From Pseudonocardia autotrophica (GTDB lineage: Bacteria > Actinomycetota > Actinomycetes > Mycobacteriales > Pseudonocardiaceae): a stretch of 64,000 nucleotides of DNA. The notes under the pieces are model-generated. The model was not told the DNA's origin and searched no databases. It saw only the letters and a program-made list of their open reading frames with translations. The stretch is from the NCBI RefSeq assembly GCF_003945385.1, contig NZ_AP018920.1, forward strand, positions 6,138,001 through 6,202,000, read 5' to 3'. Numbering within the stretch: position 1 is the first letter of the stretch; each line of letters opens with the position of its first letter. This document shows positions 8,712-19,076 of this stretch, piece after piece. The position numbers and the translations under genes are program-made.

Positions 8712-10019
8712 ATGAGCGGATCGGGGGCCCCTGGGACGGGGGTGCAGGGCGCAGACACCCTGCGCGACATGTGGGAGTCACGGCCGCTGCGGCCGCGCGA
8801 CGACCGGAAACTGGCCGGGGTCGCCGCGGCGCTGGCCCGTCGCTACGAGCTGGATCCGACGCTGGTGCGGGTCGGCTTCGTCGTCGCGACGATCGTCGGG
8901 CCGGGGTTGCCGATGTACCTCGCCGGGTGCGCGGTGCTTCCGGACGCGGGGCGGCCGGGGGGTCCGCCACCGCAGCGTGGATCGACGTCGGTGCTGGCCG
9001 CGGTGCTGCTGACGATCGCGGCCCTGCTGGCGATCCCGCTGGTGATGCCGATGGACCGGCTGATCGCCACCATCGTCACCCTGGCGCTGCTGGTCGGGGT
9101 GCACGTGACCCGCGGGGCGCGTCCCGGTGGCCGGGCCGCCGCGCTCACCCCGACCCCGCCGGTGCCCTGGGCGACACCGGGTGCGACGACAGCGCAACTT
9201 CCTGGGCAGGTTCCCGGACAGTTCCCCGGGCAGCCCGCCGGGGCGCCGGGCGCGCAGCCCGGACCGCAGGCCGCGCCCGTCGAGCCGGCGCGCACGCCAC
9301 CGAAGTGGGATCCGCTGGGTGTCGCACCGTTCGCCTGGGACCTGCCCGAGCCGGGCCCGGAACCCGCGCCGCCGCCGCGGCCGCGCTCCAAGCTGACCCC
9401 GGTGACCCTCGCGGTGGCACTGGTCGCCGCGGGCATGGTCGGGGTCGTGGTGCTGGCCGCGCCCGGCGCGCTGCCCCCGTCGGCCGTGCCCGGGGCCGCG
9501 CTGGCCGTCGTCGGGATCGGGCTGCTGATGGGCGCGTTCCGGCGGGCCGGACGCTGGTTGATCCCGTTCGCGGTGCTGCTCGCGCTGACGACCTGGCTGG
9601 CGACCCTGCTGAACGGGGCGCTGGGGCCGGACGGCTGGGCGGTCCGCGGCGGGATGGGCCCCATCGTGGACGCCCCGGTGACGGCGGCCCAGCTGGCACC
9701 GGAGTACCGGCGCGGCACCGGCAGCATCGATCTGGACTTGACCCGGCTCGATCTCACCGCCACGCCCGGCGCCGACGGCCCGGTGCGCACCCGGGCCGAG
9801 GTGGGGGCGGGAGCGGTGACGGTCCGCGTCCCCGCGGACGCCGATCTCGTCGTCCGCGGTTCCACCGGATGGGGCGACGTGACCGTCGACGGGCAGTCCC
9901 GGGCGGGGCAGGACGCCCGGCTCGACGTGACCGATCCCGGGCCGGACGGCCCCGGTGGACGGGTACTGGAACTCGACCTGCGGGCCGAGATGGGAGCGGT
10001 GGAGGTGCAGCGTGGCTGA
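8712..10019 (+). CDS. PspC domain multi-pass membrane protein
   Basis: Protein of 435 residues. The N-terminal PspC domain is RPRDDRKLAGVAAALARRYELDPTLVRVGF with its membrane helix. A second hydrophobic block follows, then a Gln/Pro/Gly-rich cytoplasmic linker (VPGQFPGQPAGAPGAQPGP), then further helices. The C-terminal beta-rich domain resembles the LiaF/DUF4097 cell-wall-stress type (TRAEVGAGAVTVRVPADADL). It is divergent from the PspC kinase-regulator operon 108 bp away, suggesting that all three form one envelope-stress module. The last 8 bp overlap the next small gene. Confidence 0.8.
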   Translation: MSGSGAPGTGVQGADTLRDMWESRPLRPRDDRKLAGVAAALARRYELDPTLVRVGFVVATIVGPGLPMYLAGCAVLPDAGRPGGPPPQRGSTSVLAAVLLTIAALLAIPLVMPMDRLIATIVTLALLVGVHVTRGARPGGRAAALTPTPPVPWATPGATTAQLPGQVPGQFPGQPAGAPGAQPGPQAAPVEPARTPPKWDPLGVAPFAWDLPEPGPEPAPPPRPRSKLTPVTLAVALVAAGMVGVVVLAAPGALPPSAVPGAALAVVGIGLLMGAFRRAGRWLIPFAVLLALTTWLATLLNGALGPDGWAVRGGMGPIVDAPVTAAQLAPEYRRGTGSIDLDLTRLDLTATPGADGPVRTRAEVGAGAVTVRVPADADLVVRGSTGWGDVTVDGQSRAGQDARLDVTDPGPDGPGGRVLELDLRAEMGAVEVQRG

Positions 10020-10239
10020 GCGGTGTGAGACCGGCCAGGACGGAAGGCGGACCCGGCCGGACGCGGTCGCCCTGATCGCGGGGCTGCTGTCGCTGCTGGT
10101 CGCCGCGGCGGGGATCACCGGGACGGGCCCGTGGGAGGTCATCGACATCCGCTGGCTGCTCGCCGGGACCGCCGTCGTGGCCGGGATCGCATTCCTGGTC
10201 GCGAGCGTGCGTAACTCCCGGGCGACCGCGGACGACTAA
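10012..10239 (+). CDS. Small two-helix membrane protein
   Basis: Protein of 75 residues from GTG 10012, which overlaps the stop of the PspC gene. A ggagg precedes the start. Two hydrophobic helices are visible: DAVALIAGLLSLLVAAAGI and WLLAGTAVVAGIAFLVASV. No family recognised. Translational overlap with the PspC gene suggests a shared role at the membrane. Confidence 0.65.
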   Translation: MAERCETGQDGRRTRPDAVALIAGLLSLLVAAAGITGTGPWEVIDIRWLLAGTAVVAGIAFLVASVRNSRATADD

Positions 10240-10345
10240 GGGGAGACGACGGGTGTCGGCGGGCTGGGGAGCGCTGCCGACGTCCGTTCCGCCCGCGAGG
10301 TCGCGGCTCCGACGGGGGTCGAGCGCCGCTGGACCCGGGCGGGCC

Positions 10346-10375
10346 GGGGCGGGACCGGTTCACCGGTCCCGCCCC
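10346..10375. terminator. Bidirectional hairpin terminator
   Basis: Perfect 14-bp stem (10346-10359 with 10362-10375) around a tight loop, lying between the small membrane protein gene and convergent guaA. Confidence 0.7.
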
Positions 10376-10383
10376 GCATCACG

Positions 10384-11946
10384 TCATTCCCACTCGATGG
10401 TGCCCGGGGGCTTGCTCGTCACGTCGATGACGACCCGGTTCACCTCGGACACCTCGTTGGTGATCCGGGTGGAGATCCGCTCGACGACCTCGTAGGGCAG
10501 CCGGGTCCAGTCCGCGGTCATCGCGTCCTCGGAGCTGACCGGGCGGAGCACGATCGGGTGCCCGTAGGTGCGGCCGTCGCCCTGTACCCCGACGCTGCGG
10601 ACGTCGGCCAGCAGCACCACCGGGCACTGCCAGATCTCGCGGTCCAGCCCGGCGGCGGTCAGCTCCTCGCGGGCGATCGCGTCGGCGGCACGCAGCGTCT
10701 CCAGCCGGTCGCGGGTGACCTCGCCGATGATCCGGATGCCCAGGCCGGGGCCGGGGAAGGGCTGGCGGCCCACGATCACCTCGGGCAGCCCGAGCTCGGC
10801 GCCGACGCTGCGGACCTCGTCCTTGAACAGCGCGCGCAGCGGTTCGACCAGGTCGAACTCGATGTCGTCGGGCAGTCCGCCGACGTTGTGGTGGCTCTTG
10901 ATCACCGCTGTGTTGTTCCCGGAGCCGTCCACCCCTCCCGACTCGACGACGTCCGGGTAGAGGGTGCCCTGCACCAGGAAGCCGACGTGGTGGTCGGCGA
11001 CCACCTCTGCCGTGGCCGTCTCGAAGACCCGGATGAACTCCCGGCCGATGATCTTGCGCTTCTGCTCCGGATCGGTGACCCCGGCCAGCGCGCCGAGGAA
11101 CCGGTCGGCGGCCTCGGCGACGTGCAGCGTCGCGCCGGTGGCGGCCACGAAGTCCTTCTCGACCTGCTCGCGCTCCCCGGACCGCATCAGCCCGTGGTCG
11201 ACGAACACGCAGGTCAGCCGGTCCCCGATGGCCCGCTGGACGAGCGCGGCGGCGACGGCGGAGTCGACCCCGCCGGACAGCCCGCAGATCGCGCGGCCGT
11301 CGCCGACCTGGGCCCGGATCGCCTCGACGGTCTCGTCGATGATCGACGCCGTCGTCCAGCCCGGGGTGATGCCGGCGACGTCGTGCAGGAACCGGCGCAG
11401 CACCTCCTGGCCGTGCGGCGAGTGCCCGACCTCCGGGTGGTACTGCACACCGGCCAGCCGGCGCTCGGTGTCCTCGAAGGCGGCGACCGCGACCCGGTCG
11501 GTGGACGCGGTGACGGTGAAGCCCTCCGGCGCCGCGGTCACCGAGTCGCCGTGGCTCATCCACACCGGGTGCGTGCGGGGCAGGCCCTCGTGCAGCGTGC
11601 CGGGGGTGCCGGTCAGCGTGACCTCGGTGCGGCCGTACTCACGGGTGCCGTCGGGGGCGACCTCCCCGCCGAGCGCACGGGCCATCGCCTGGAAGCCGTA
11701 GCACATGCCGAACACCGGGATGCCGGCCTCGAACAGCGCCGGATCGAGCGCCGGGGCGCCTTCGGCGTACACGCTCGCCGGGCCGCCGGAGAGGATCACG
11801 GCGGCGGGTTCGCGGGCGACGATCTCGGACACGGGCGTGGTCGCCGGGACGATCTCGGAGTACACGTCGGCTTCCCGCACCCGCCGGGCGATGAGCTGCG
11901 CGTACTGGGCGCCGTAGTCCACGACGAGGACGGTCGGGGTCTGCAC
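10384..11946 (-). CDS. guaA: GMP synthase (glutamine-hydrolysing)
   Basis: Converts XMP to GMP using glutamine and ATP, the last step of guanine nucleotide synthesis. The N-terminal class I amidotransferase domain begins [20 protein letters not shown]. Its nucleophile Cys is in [16 protein letters not shown] and the catalytic His in [11 protein letters not shown]. The ATP pyrophosphatase P-loop is [13 protein letters not shown]. The C-terminal dimerisation domain ends [14 protein letters not shown], the typical terminus. GTG 11946 gives 520 residues, the usual length; ATG 11970 would add eight. The upstream enzyme guaB lies about 5 kb away. Confidence 0.97.
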   Translation of the reverse strand: MQTPTVLVVDYGAQYAQLIARRVREADVYSEIVPATTPVSEIVAREPAAVILSGGPASVYAEGAPALDPALFEAGIPVFGMCYGFQAMARALGGEVAPDGTREYGRTEVTLTGTPGTLHEGLPRTHPVWMSHGDSVTAAPEGFTVTASTDRVAVAAFEDTERRLAGVQYHPEVGHSPHGQEVLRRFLHDVAGITPGWTTASIIDETVEAIRAQVGDGRAICGLSGGVDSAVAAALVQRAIGDRLTCVFVDHGLMRSGEREQVEKDFVAATGATLHVAEAADRFLGALAGVTDPEQKRKIIGREFIRVFETATAEVVADHHVGFLVQGTLYPDVVESGGVDGSGNNTAVIKSHHNVGGLPDDIEFDLVEPLRALFKDEVRSVGAELGLPEVIVGRQPFPGPGLGIRIIGEVTRDRLETLRAADAIAREELTAAGLDREIWQCPVVLLADVRSVGVQGDGRTYGHPIVLRPVSSEDAMTADWTRLPYEVVERISTRITNEVSEVNRVVIDVTSKPPGTIEWE

Positions 11947-12085
11947 CCGACCAGGGTAACGACGCGACACGCGTCACCCGGCGGCCGTACCGTCCCGGCC
12001 CGTGACGATCACGCCGGAGCAACTGCTCGCGGGGCCACGGCAGACCCGGAGTTCCACCGGGCGGCGCGAGCGCAACGGCCCTCGG

Positions 12086-12847
12086 TCAGCGGGAACCGGC
12101 TGACTCCTCCGCCAGCCGCCCGATCCCGTCCAGGATCAGCTCCAGACCGAACCCCCAGTCCGCGTCCGGGTTGTCGTCGTCGAACCCGCCGGCGTTCCAG
12201 AGCGTCAGCATCGAGGGGAACCGCTCCTCGCTGAAGTAGGTTCCCCAGAACCCGGCCCGGGCCGAGTAGTGGTCGCCCTGGGTGACCCCGGTCCGCGACG
12301 CGACCCTGGTGTCGGTGATCTCGGCCCGGGCGGCACCGAACACGTGCGACTCGATCAGCCCCGCCGAACGGACCACGGTGACCGCGTCCAGCCCGGTCAG
12401 CAGGATCACCCGGTAGAGGTCCTCCTGGACGTCGAGCACGTGCGGCCCCAGCGGCATCCGCCAGAGGTTGGAGCTGATCAGCCAGGGATGCGCGCGGTAC
12501 ATCCGCCAGGCCTCGTGCGCGTGGAACGCGGCCTGCTCGCGCCACGGCAGGGCCCGGTCCGGGAACTCCCGCATCCGCCACGCCCGGTCCACCATCAGCT
12601 CGAACAGCTCGTCCCGGCCGGGGACGTAGGTGTAGAGGCTCATCGTGCCGACGCCCAGCTCCTGGGCGACCTTGCGCATCGAGAGGTCGTCCACCGAGCG
12701 GGCGGCCACCGCCATCCCGGCGTCGACGACCTGCTCCAGGGTCAGTCGCTGGCGCGGCCCGCGGCGGGGGGCGGGCGGCGGGTCCCAGAGCAGCTCGATC
12801 ATCGCCTGCCCGGCCGGGGTTCCCGCGGGTGGCTCGTCGTCGGTCAC
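12086..12847 (-). CDS. TetR-family transcriptional regulator
   Basis: Repressor-type regulator of 253 residues. The HTH is LTLEQVVDAGMAVAAR to MRKVAQELGVGTMSLYTYV. A tetracycline-repressor-like C-terminal ligand domain follows (YRAHPWLISSNLWRMPLGPHVL). It is divergent from an ABC exporter operon, with two matching palindromes in the 80-bp gap. By analogy with family members it probably represses the exporter until a drug-like ligand binds; the ligand is unknown. Confidence 0.88.
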   Translation of the reverse strand: MTDDEPPAGTPAGQAMIELLWDPPPAPRRGPRQRLTLEQVVDAGMAVAARSVDDLSMRKVAQELGVGTMSLYTYVPGRDELFELMVDRAWRMREFPDRALPWREQAAFHAHEAWRMYRAHPWLISSNLWRMPLGPHVLDVQEDLYRVILLTGLDAVTVVRSAGLIESHVFGAARAEITDTRVASRTGVTQGDHYSARAGFWGTYFSEERFPSMLTLWNAGGFDDDNPDADWGFGLELILDGIGRLAEESAGSR

Positions 12848-12872
12848 GAATTCTCCCTGGCGTGGTCCTTCC

Positions 12873-12913
12873 GTACGGCGTACTTTAGCCAGCCCATACT
12901 CAGTACAGCGTAC
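12873..12913. promoter_or_regulatory. Paired GTAC-N3-GTAC operator between TetR and ABC exporter
   Basis: Two perfect 11-bp palindromes, GTACGGCGTAC (12873-12883) and GTACAGCGTAC (12903-12913), have centres exactly 30 bp apart. A weaker TAC-TCA-GTA dyad at 12897-12905 lies between them. The second site ends 14 bp before the exporter start. Likely binding site of the divergent TetR protein. Confidence 0.7.
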
Positions 12914-12927
12914 GATGAAAGGATCCT

Positions 12928-13929
12928 GTGATTCACACCGAATCGCTGACCCGGCACTTCCGGGTCGGCCAGGTGCAGGTCGAGGCCGTTCGCGGTATCG
13001 ATCTCGACGTCGGCGCCGGGGAGCTCGTCGCCTTCCTCGGGCCGAACGGGGCGGGCAAGTCGACCACGCTGCGGATGCTCACCAGCCTGCTGCCGCCCAC
13101 CTCGGGGCGGGCCGAGGTCGCCGGCGTCGACGTCGCGGCGCACCCGGCCGAGGTCCGCCGCCGGATCGGCTACATCGGGCAGAAGGACGGCGCCGGGCAC
13201 AACTACCGGGTGCACGACGAACTGCTCATGCAGGGCCGCTTCTACGGGATGAGCCGCGCCGAGAGCACCGCGAGCGCGGAGCGCCTGATGCACACCCTCG
13301 ATCTGCGGCCACTGGCCATGCGCAAGGTCGGGTCGCTCTCCGGCGGGCAGAAGCGCCGCCTCGACATCGCACTCGGGCTGATCCACGCGCCGCGGCTGCT
13401 GTTCCTCGACGAGCCCTCCACCGGGATGGACCCGCAGAACCGGGCGAACCTGTGGGAGCACATCATGCGGATCCGCGCCGACCACGGCACCACCATCGTG
13501 CTGACCACCCATTACCTCGACGAGGCCGACGCGATGGCCGAGCGGGTCGTGATCATCGACCACGGCCGGGTGATCGCCGACGACACCGCCGAGCGGCTGA
13601 AGAGCGAGCAGGCCGGTGACCGGCTGACCGTCACCGTCGCCGCCGGGGACGTCCCGGCCGCACGCGCGGTCCTCGCCGACGCGATCGTCCCGGCGCTCAC
13701 CGGAGCACCCGGCCCGCCCGGCCCCGTCGCGGAGGTCGAGGAACGGAGCGTGCCGGACGGGCACGCCCTGACCGTCGGCGTCGCCGCCGCGGCACGCGAG
13801 CTGCCCGCCGTGCTCGGACGGCTGCGCGACGCCGGGATCGATGTCCGCGCCGCCGAGTCCCGCCGGCCCACCCTCGACGACGTCTTCCTGCGCCTGACCG
13901 GCCGCAGCCTGCGTGACGGGGAGGCCTGA
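12928..13929 (+). CDS. ABC transporter ATP-binding protein (DrrA-like)
   Basis: ATPase of an ABC-2 type exporter, 333 residues. Walker A LGPNGAGKSTTL, signature SLSGGQKRRLDIALGL, Walker B LLFLDEPSTGMD, and the H-loop TTHYLDEAD. The C-terminal part ends RRPTLDDVFLRLTGR, as in daunorubicin-resistance-type ATPases. GTG start behind gaaagga. It is followed 3 bp later by its permease. Substrate unknown; regulation by the divergent TetR repressor is likely. Confidence 0.92.
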   Translation: MIHTESLTRHFRVGQVQVEAVRGIDLDVGAGELVAFLGPNGAGKSTTLRMLTSLLPPTSGRAEVAGVDVAAHPAEVRRRIGYIGQKDGAGHNYRVHDELLMQGRFYGMSRAESTASAERLMHTLDLRPLAMRKVGSLSGGQKRRLDIALGLIHAPRLLFLDEPSTGMDPQNRANLWEHIMRIRADHGTTIVLTTHYLDEADAMAERVVIIDHGRVIADDTAERLKSEQAGDRLTVTVAAGDVPAARAVLADAIVPALTGAPGPPGPVAEVEERSVPDGHALTVGVAAAARELPAVLGRLRDAGIDVRAAESRRPTLDDVFLRLTGRSLRDGEA

Positions 13930-13931
13930 CG

Positions 13932-14726
13932 ATGAGCATCACCACGGCCGGGCCACGGGCCACCGGCGTGCTCACCGACGTCGGCAACGTCTGGTGGCGG
14001 GAGACCCTGACCATCGTGCGGGACCCGTTCTCGCTGATCTTCTCGATGCTGCAGCCGCTGGTCTTCCTCGGACTGTTCGGGCCGCTGCTGGCCGGCGTCG
14101 CCGGGGACACCGGCGTGTTCGGCGAGTCGTCGCTGCAGTGGTTCCTGCCCGGCGTCGTCGTCATGATCGCGATGTTCGGCACGTCGATGACCGGGGCGAA
14201 CCTGCAGTTCGAGATCATGACCGGGGCCTTCGAGCGGATGCTCGCGACCCCGCTGGCCCGCTCGTCGCTGATGATCGGCCGGGCGTTGAAGGAACTGACC
14301 CCGCTGGTCGTCCAGGCGGCGATCGTCACCCTGGTCGCAGTGCCGTTCGGGTTCGTGCTGTACCCGCTGCACGTGCTGGCCGGGCTGCTGATCCTGGGGA
14401 TCTTCGGGATCGGCGTCGGCGCGCTGTCCTACGCACTGGCGATCGCCGCCCGGAAGACCGAGTGGATCTTCTGGGCGGTGCAGCAGTCGGTGCTGTTCCC
14501 GCTGCTGATCCTGTCCGGGATGATGCTGCCGCTGGAGACCGGGCCGGCTTGGATGCGGGTCGCGTCGCTGGTCAACCCGCTCACCTGGATCGTGGACGCC
14601 GAGCGGGTGCTGTTCGCCGGCACGTTCGCCGATCCGGTGGTGCTGTGGGGCCTGCTCGCCGCGCTGGCGACCGCCGCGGTCGGCCTGACCGTCGGGGTCC
14701 GATCGATGCAGGGAGCCTCCGCCTGA
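13932..14726 (+). CDS. ABC-2 type transporter permease
   Basis: Integral membrane partner of the preceding ATPase, 264 residues with six predicted helices. The conserved ABC-2 pattern is visible, including the amphipathic N-terminal WWRETLTIVRDPFSLIF and LSGMMLPLETGPAWMRVASLVNPLTWIVDA near the C-terminus. Translation is probably coupled to the ATPase gene because of the 2-bp gap. Likely role: drug or lipid export. Confidence 0.9.
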   Translation: MSITTAGPRATGVLTDVGNVWWRETLTIVRDPFSLIFSMLQPLVFLGLFGPLLAGVAGDTGVFGESSLQWFLPGVVVMIAMFGTSMTGANLQFEIMTGAFERMLATPLARSSLMIGRALKELTPLVVQAAIVTLVAVPFGFVLYPLHVLAGLLILGIFGIGVGALSYALAIAARKTEWIFWAVQQSVLFPLLILSGMMLPLETGPAWMRVASLVNPLTWIVDAERVLFAGTFADPVVLWGLLAALATAAVGLTVGVRSMQGASA

Positions 14727-14733
14727 CGAGCGC

Positions 14734-15168
14734 TCAGTCCTCGTGCCGCCCGCGCGAGCGGTGCGGGGGCGGGTTCACCGCACCGAGCAGTGCGCGCAGG
14801 TCGGCGGCGGTCGCGGCGCGGCGGGCCAGGTCCACCGCGACGACCGGCGCGGCCTGCCGCAGCCGGCCCAGCACCGCGGGATCGGCGAGATCGTGCCGTC
14901 CGTCGCTGAGCCCGGTGACGATCGCGTCCGGCCGCAGCGCCGCGACGGCCTGCGGATCGGGCGCGCGCTCGGCACCGACCGGCTCGGCGCCGTCGAGGGG
15001 CCCGGCGCAGCCGATCACCCGGGCACCCAGCTCCACCAGCAGCGCTCCGACCTCGGGATCCGTCGCCACGACCCGCTGCACCGGCCCGCGCAGCGGCACC
15101 GGGGTGCCGGTGGCGTCGACGAACGCCCGGCCACCACCCATGGCAGCTCCGGCGGTGGGTCGGCTCAT
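14734..15168 (-). CDS. Short BtuF/periplasmic-binding-fold protein without signal peptide
   Basis: Protein of 144 residues resembling one lobe of cobalamin or siderophore-binding proteins (RVVATDPEVGALLVELGARVIG, then LRPDAIVTGLSDG). No signal peptide or lipobox is seen, and it is about half the normal length, so it is probably not a functional transport receptor. ATG 15168 was chosen because GAGGAGG lies just upstream. Convergent with the permease, ending 7 bp from it. Function unknown. Confidence 0.55.
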   Translation of the reverse strand: MSRPTAGAAMGGGRAFVDATGTPVPLRGPVQRVVATDPEVGALLVELGARVIGCAGPLDGAEPVGAERAPDPQAVAALRPDAIVTGLSDGRHDLADPAVLGRLRQAAPVVAVDLARRAATAADLRALLGAVNPPPHRSRGRHED

Positions 15169-15267
15169 CGGGTCCTCCTCGACCTGCGGGACAACGCTGC
15201 GACCATCATGCACCGGCGCCGGAACCCGTTCGACCGGTAGCCGGTCCGGCGCCTAGCGTTGCCGATC

Positions 15268-15765
15268 GTGAGCGTCCCCGCCGAGACCCGGATCCGCCGG
15301 GCCATGACCAACTGCTCCAAGGGCGAGGCGAGCCGGATGACCCTGCCGGCCTGGGTCCGCGACCTCGATCCCGATCATCTCGACGACGTGCACGGCTGGC
15401 GGGACCCGAAGGCACCGGAACGGGCCGTGCTACTGGTCCCGACCGACCACGGACCGGCCGGGATCATGCTCCGCACGGCCACCGGGACCGCCCGCACCGC
15501 TGCGATGTGCGCGCTCTGCCGGACCACCCACTCGGTCGGCGGGGTCGCGCTGTTCGCCGCGCCGCGCCAAGGCGCGGCGGGCCGGCACGGCGACACCGTC
15601 GGCACCTACATCTGCGCCGATCTCGGCTGCGCCCGGCACGTGCGGGTGGAGCACCCGACGGCGGCCCTGCGCCCCGCCCCCGGGACCACCACCGACGAGC
15701 GCCGGATCGGGTTGCGGGAGCGGGCGGTGGAGTTCGTCGGCGCCGTCACCGGCAGCCGGGCGTGA
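15268..15765 (+). CDS. FBP-type (EF-G-binding) zinc-finger protein
   Basis: Protein of 165 residues matching the FBP C-terminal treble-clef zinc-finger family: Cys pair MCALCRTTHSVGGV followed by YICADLGCARHVR. Related proteins bind elongation factor G on the ribosome. The zinc-binding Cys pattern (CxxC then CxxxxC) is intact. Start chosen at GTG 15268: a TAGCGT hexamer at 15254-15259 sits 8 nt upstream and no ribosome binding site is visible, so the transcript may be leaderless. Confidence 0.75.
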   Translation: MSVPAETRIRRAMTNCSKGEASRMTLPAWVRDLDPDHLDDVHGWRDPKAPERAVLLVPTDHGPAGIMLRTATGTARTAAMCALCRTTHSVGGVALFAAPRQGAAGRHGDTVGTYICADLGCARHVRVEHPTAALRPAPGTTTDERRIGLRERAVEFVGAVTGSRA

Positions 15766-15786
15766 ACCTGGCGGCCGGACCCTGCC

Positions 15787-16911
15787 TCAGGTGCGCAGGT
15801 TCAGCCCGACCCGCTGGAACTCCTTGAGGTCCGAGTAGCCGGTCTTGGCCATCGCCCGGCGCAGCGCACCGAACAGGTTGGTCGTGCCGTACGGACTGTC
15901 GGTCGGGCCGAACAGCACCTGCTCCAGCGCCCGCCCGGACCGGCCCAGGCCGGTCACCTCGGAGCGCGGCAGCGACGGGTGCGCCGCCGACGACGTCCAG
16001 TAGAGGCCCCCGGCCGGCGCCTCGGTGGCCTCGGCGAGCTGCTCGCCGAGCATCACCGCGTCCGCACCACAGGCCACGGCGCGGGCGATGTCGCCGGAGG
16101 TGCCGATGCCGCCGTCGGCGATCACGTGCACGTACCGGCCGCCGGTCTCGTCCAGGTAGTCACGGCGGGCCGCGGCGGCGTCGACGATCGCGGTCGCCAT
16201 CGGCACGCCCACCCCCAGCACCTCGTCGGTGGTGGTGGCGGTCGACTGCCCGTACCCGACGATCACGCCGGCCGCGCCGGTGCGCATCAGGTGCAGCGCG
16301 GTGCGGTAGTCGCCGACCCCGCCGGCGACGACCGGGACGTCCAGGTCGGCGATGAAGTCCTTCAGGTTCAGCGGCTCGCCGTCGGAGACGTGCTCGGCCG
16401 AGACGATGGTGCCCTGCACCACGAGCAGCTCGACACCGGCGGCGAGCAGCGCCGGGGTCAGCTCACGGGCCCGCTGCGGGCTGACCCGGGCGGCGACCGT
16501 GTGCGAGCCGTCGCGCAGCGGGCGCAACGCCTCCGCGATCAGGTCCGGCTGGATCGGCGCCTGGTGCAGCTCCTGCAGCAGCGCCAGCGCCGTGTCCGGC
16601 TCGTCGCCGGTCGCGGCCTCCACCACCCTGGCCAGTGCGCCCTCGGCGTCACCGTGCCGGGCCCAGAGGCCCTCGGCGTTCAGCACCGCCAGCCCACCCA
16701 GCTCGCTGACCCGCACCGCCGACGACGGCGAGACCACCGCGTCGGTCGGGTGGGTCACCAGCGGGATGTCGAACCGGTAGGCGTCCAACTGCCAGGCCGT
16801 CGACACCGCCTTCGAGCTGCGGGTCCGCCGCGACGGCACGATCTCGATCTGGCCGAGGTCGTAGGCACGACGGGCCTCCCGGCCCATCCCGATCTCCACG
16901 AGGTCACGCAC
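15787..16911 (-). CDS. guaB3: GuaB3-family IMP dehydrogenase-related protein
   Basis: TIM-barrel protein of 374 residues without CBS domains. It begins VRDLVEIGMGREARRAYDLG with IVPSRRTRSSK, the signature start of actinobacterial GuaB3. The phosphate-binding region IADGGIGTSGDIARAVACGADAV is clear. It lies directly downstream of guaB in the same orientation with a 34-bp gap, as in M. tuberculosis Rv3410c-Rv3411c. Its physiological reaction in actinobacteria is not settled here; a GMP reductase-like role is possible. GTG 16917 is an alternative start two codons upstream. Confidence 0.9.
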   Translation of the reverse strand: MRDLVEIGMGREARRAYDLGQIEIVPSRRTRSSKAVSTAWQLDAYRFDIPLVTHPTDAVVSPSSAVRVSELGGLAVLNAEGLWARHGDAEGALARVVEAATGDEPDTALALLQELHQAPIQPDLIAEALRPLRDGSHTVAARVSPQRARELTPALLAAGVELLVVQGTIVSAEHVSDGEPLNLKDFIADLDVPVVAGGVGDYRTALHLMRTGAAGVIVGYGQSTATTTDEVLGVGVPMATAIVDAAAARRDYLDETGGRYVHVIADGGIGTSGDIARAVACGADAVMLGEQLAEATEAPAGGLYWTSSAAHPSLPRSEVTGLGRSGRALEQVLFGPTDSPYGTTNLFGALRRAMAKTGYSDLKEFQRVGLNLRT

Positions 16912-16945
16912 GAGCACACCCTAAGCGGCGTCCTCGCGGCGCGGT

Positions 16946-18990
<2,045 letters not shown>

Positions 18991-19027
18991 GGCGTACGCC
19001 GCACAGCGACCTGCAGCACACAGACGA

Positions 19028-19054
19028 AGGGCGGGCCCCGCGGGGGCCCGCCCT
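19028..19054. terminator. Bidirectional hairpin terminator
   Basis: Perfect 12-bp GC stem (19028-19039 with 19043-19054), loop of 3 nt, between convergent DUF5319 and rsdA. Confidence 0.75.
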
Positions 19055-19076
19055 CTGTCGTTCGTCGCCGTGCCGC

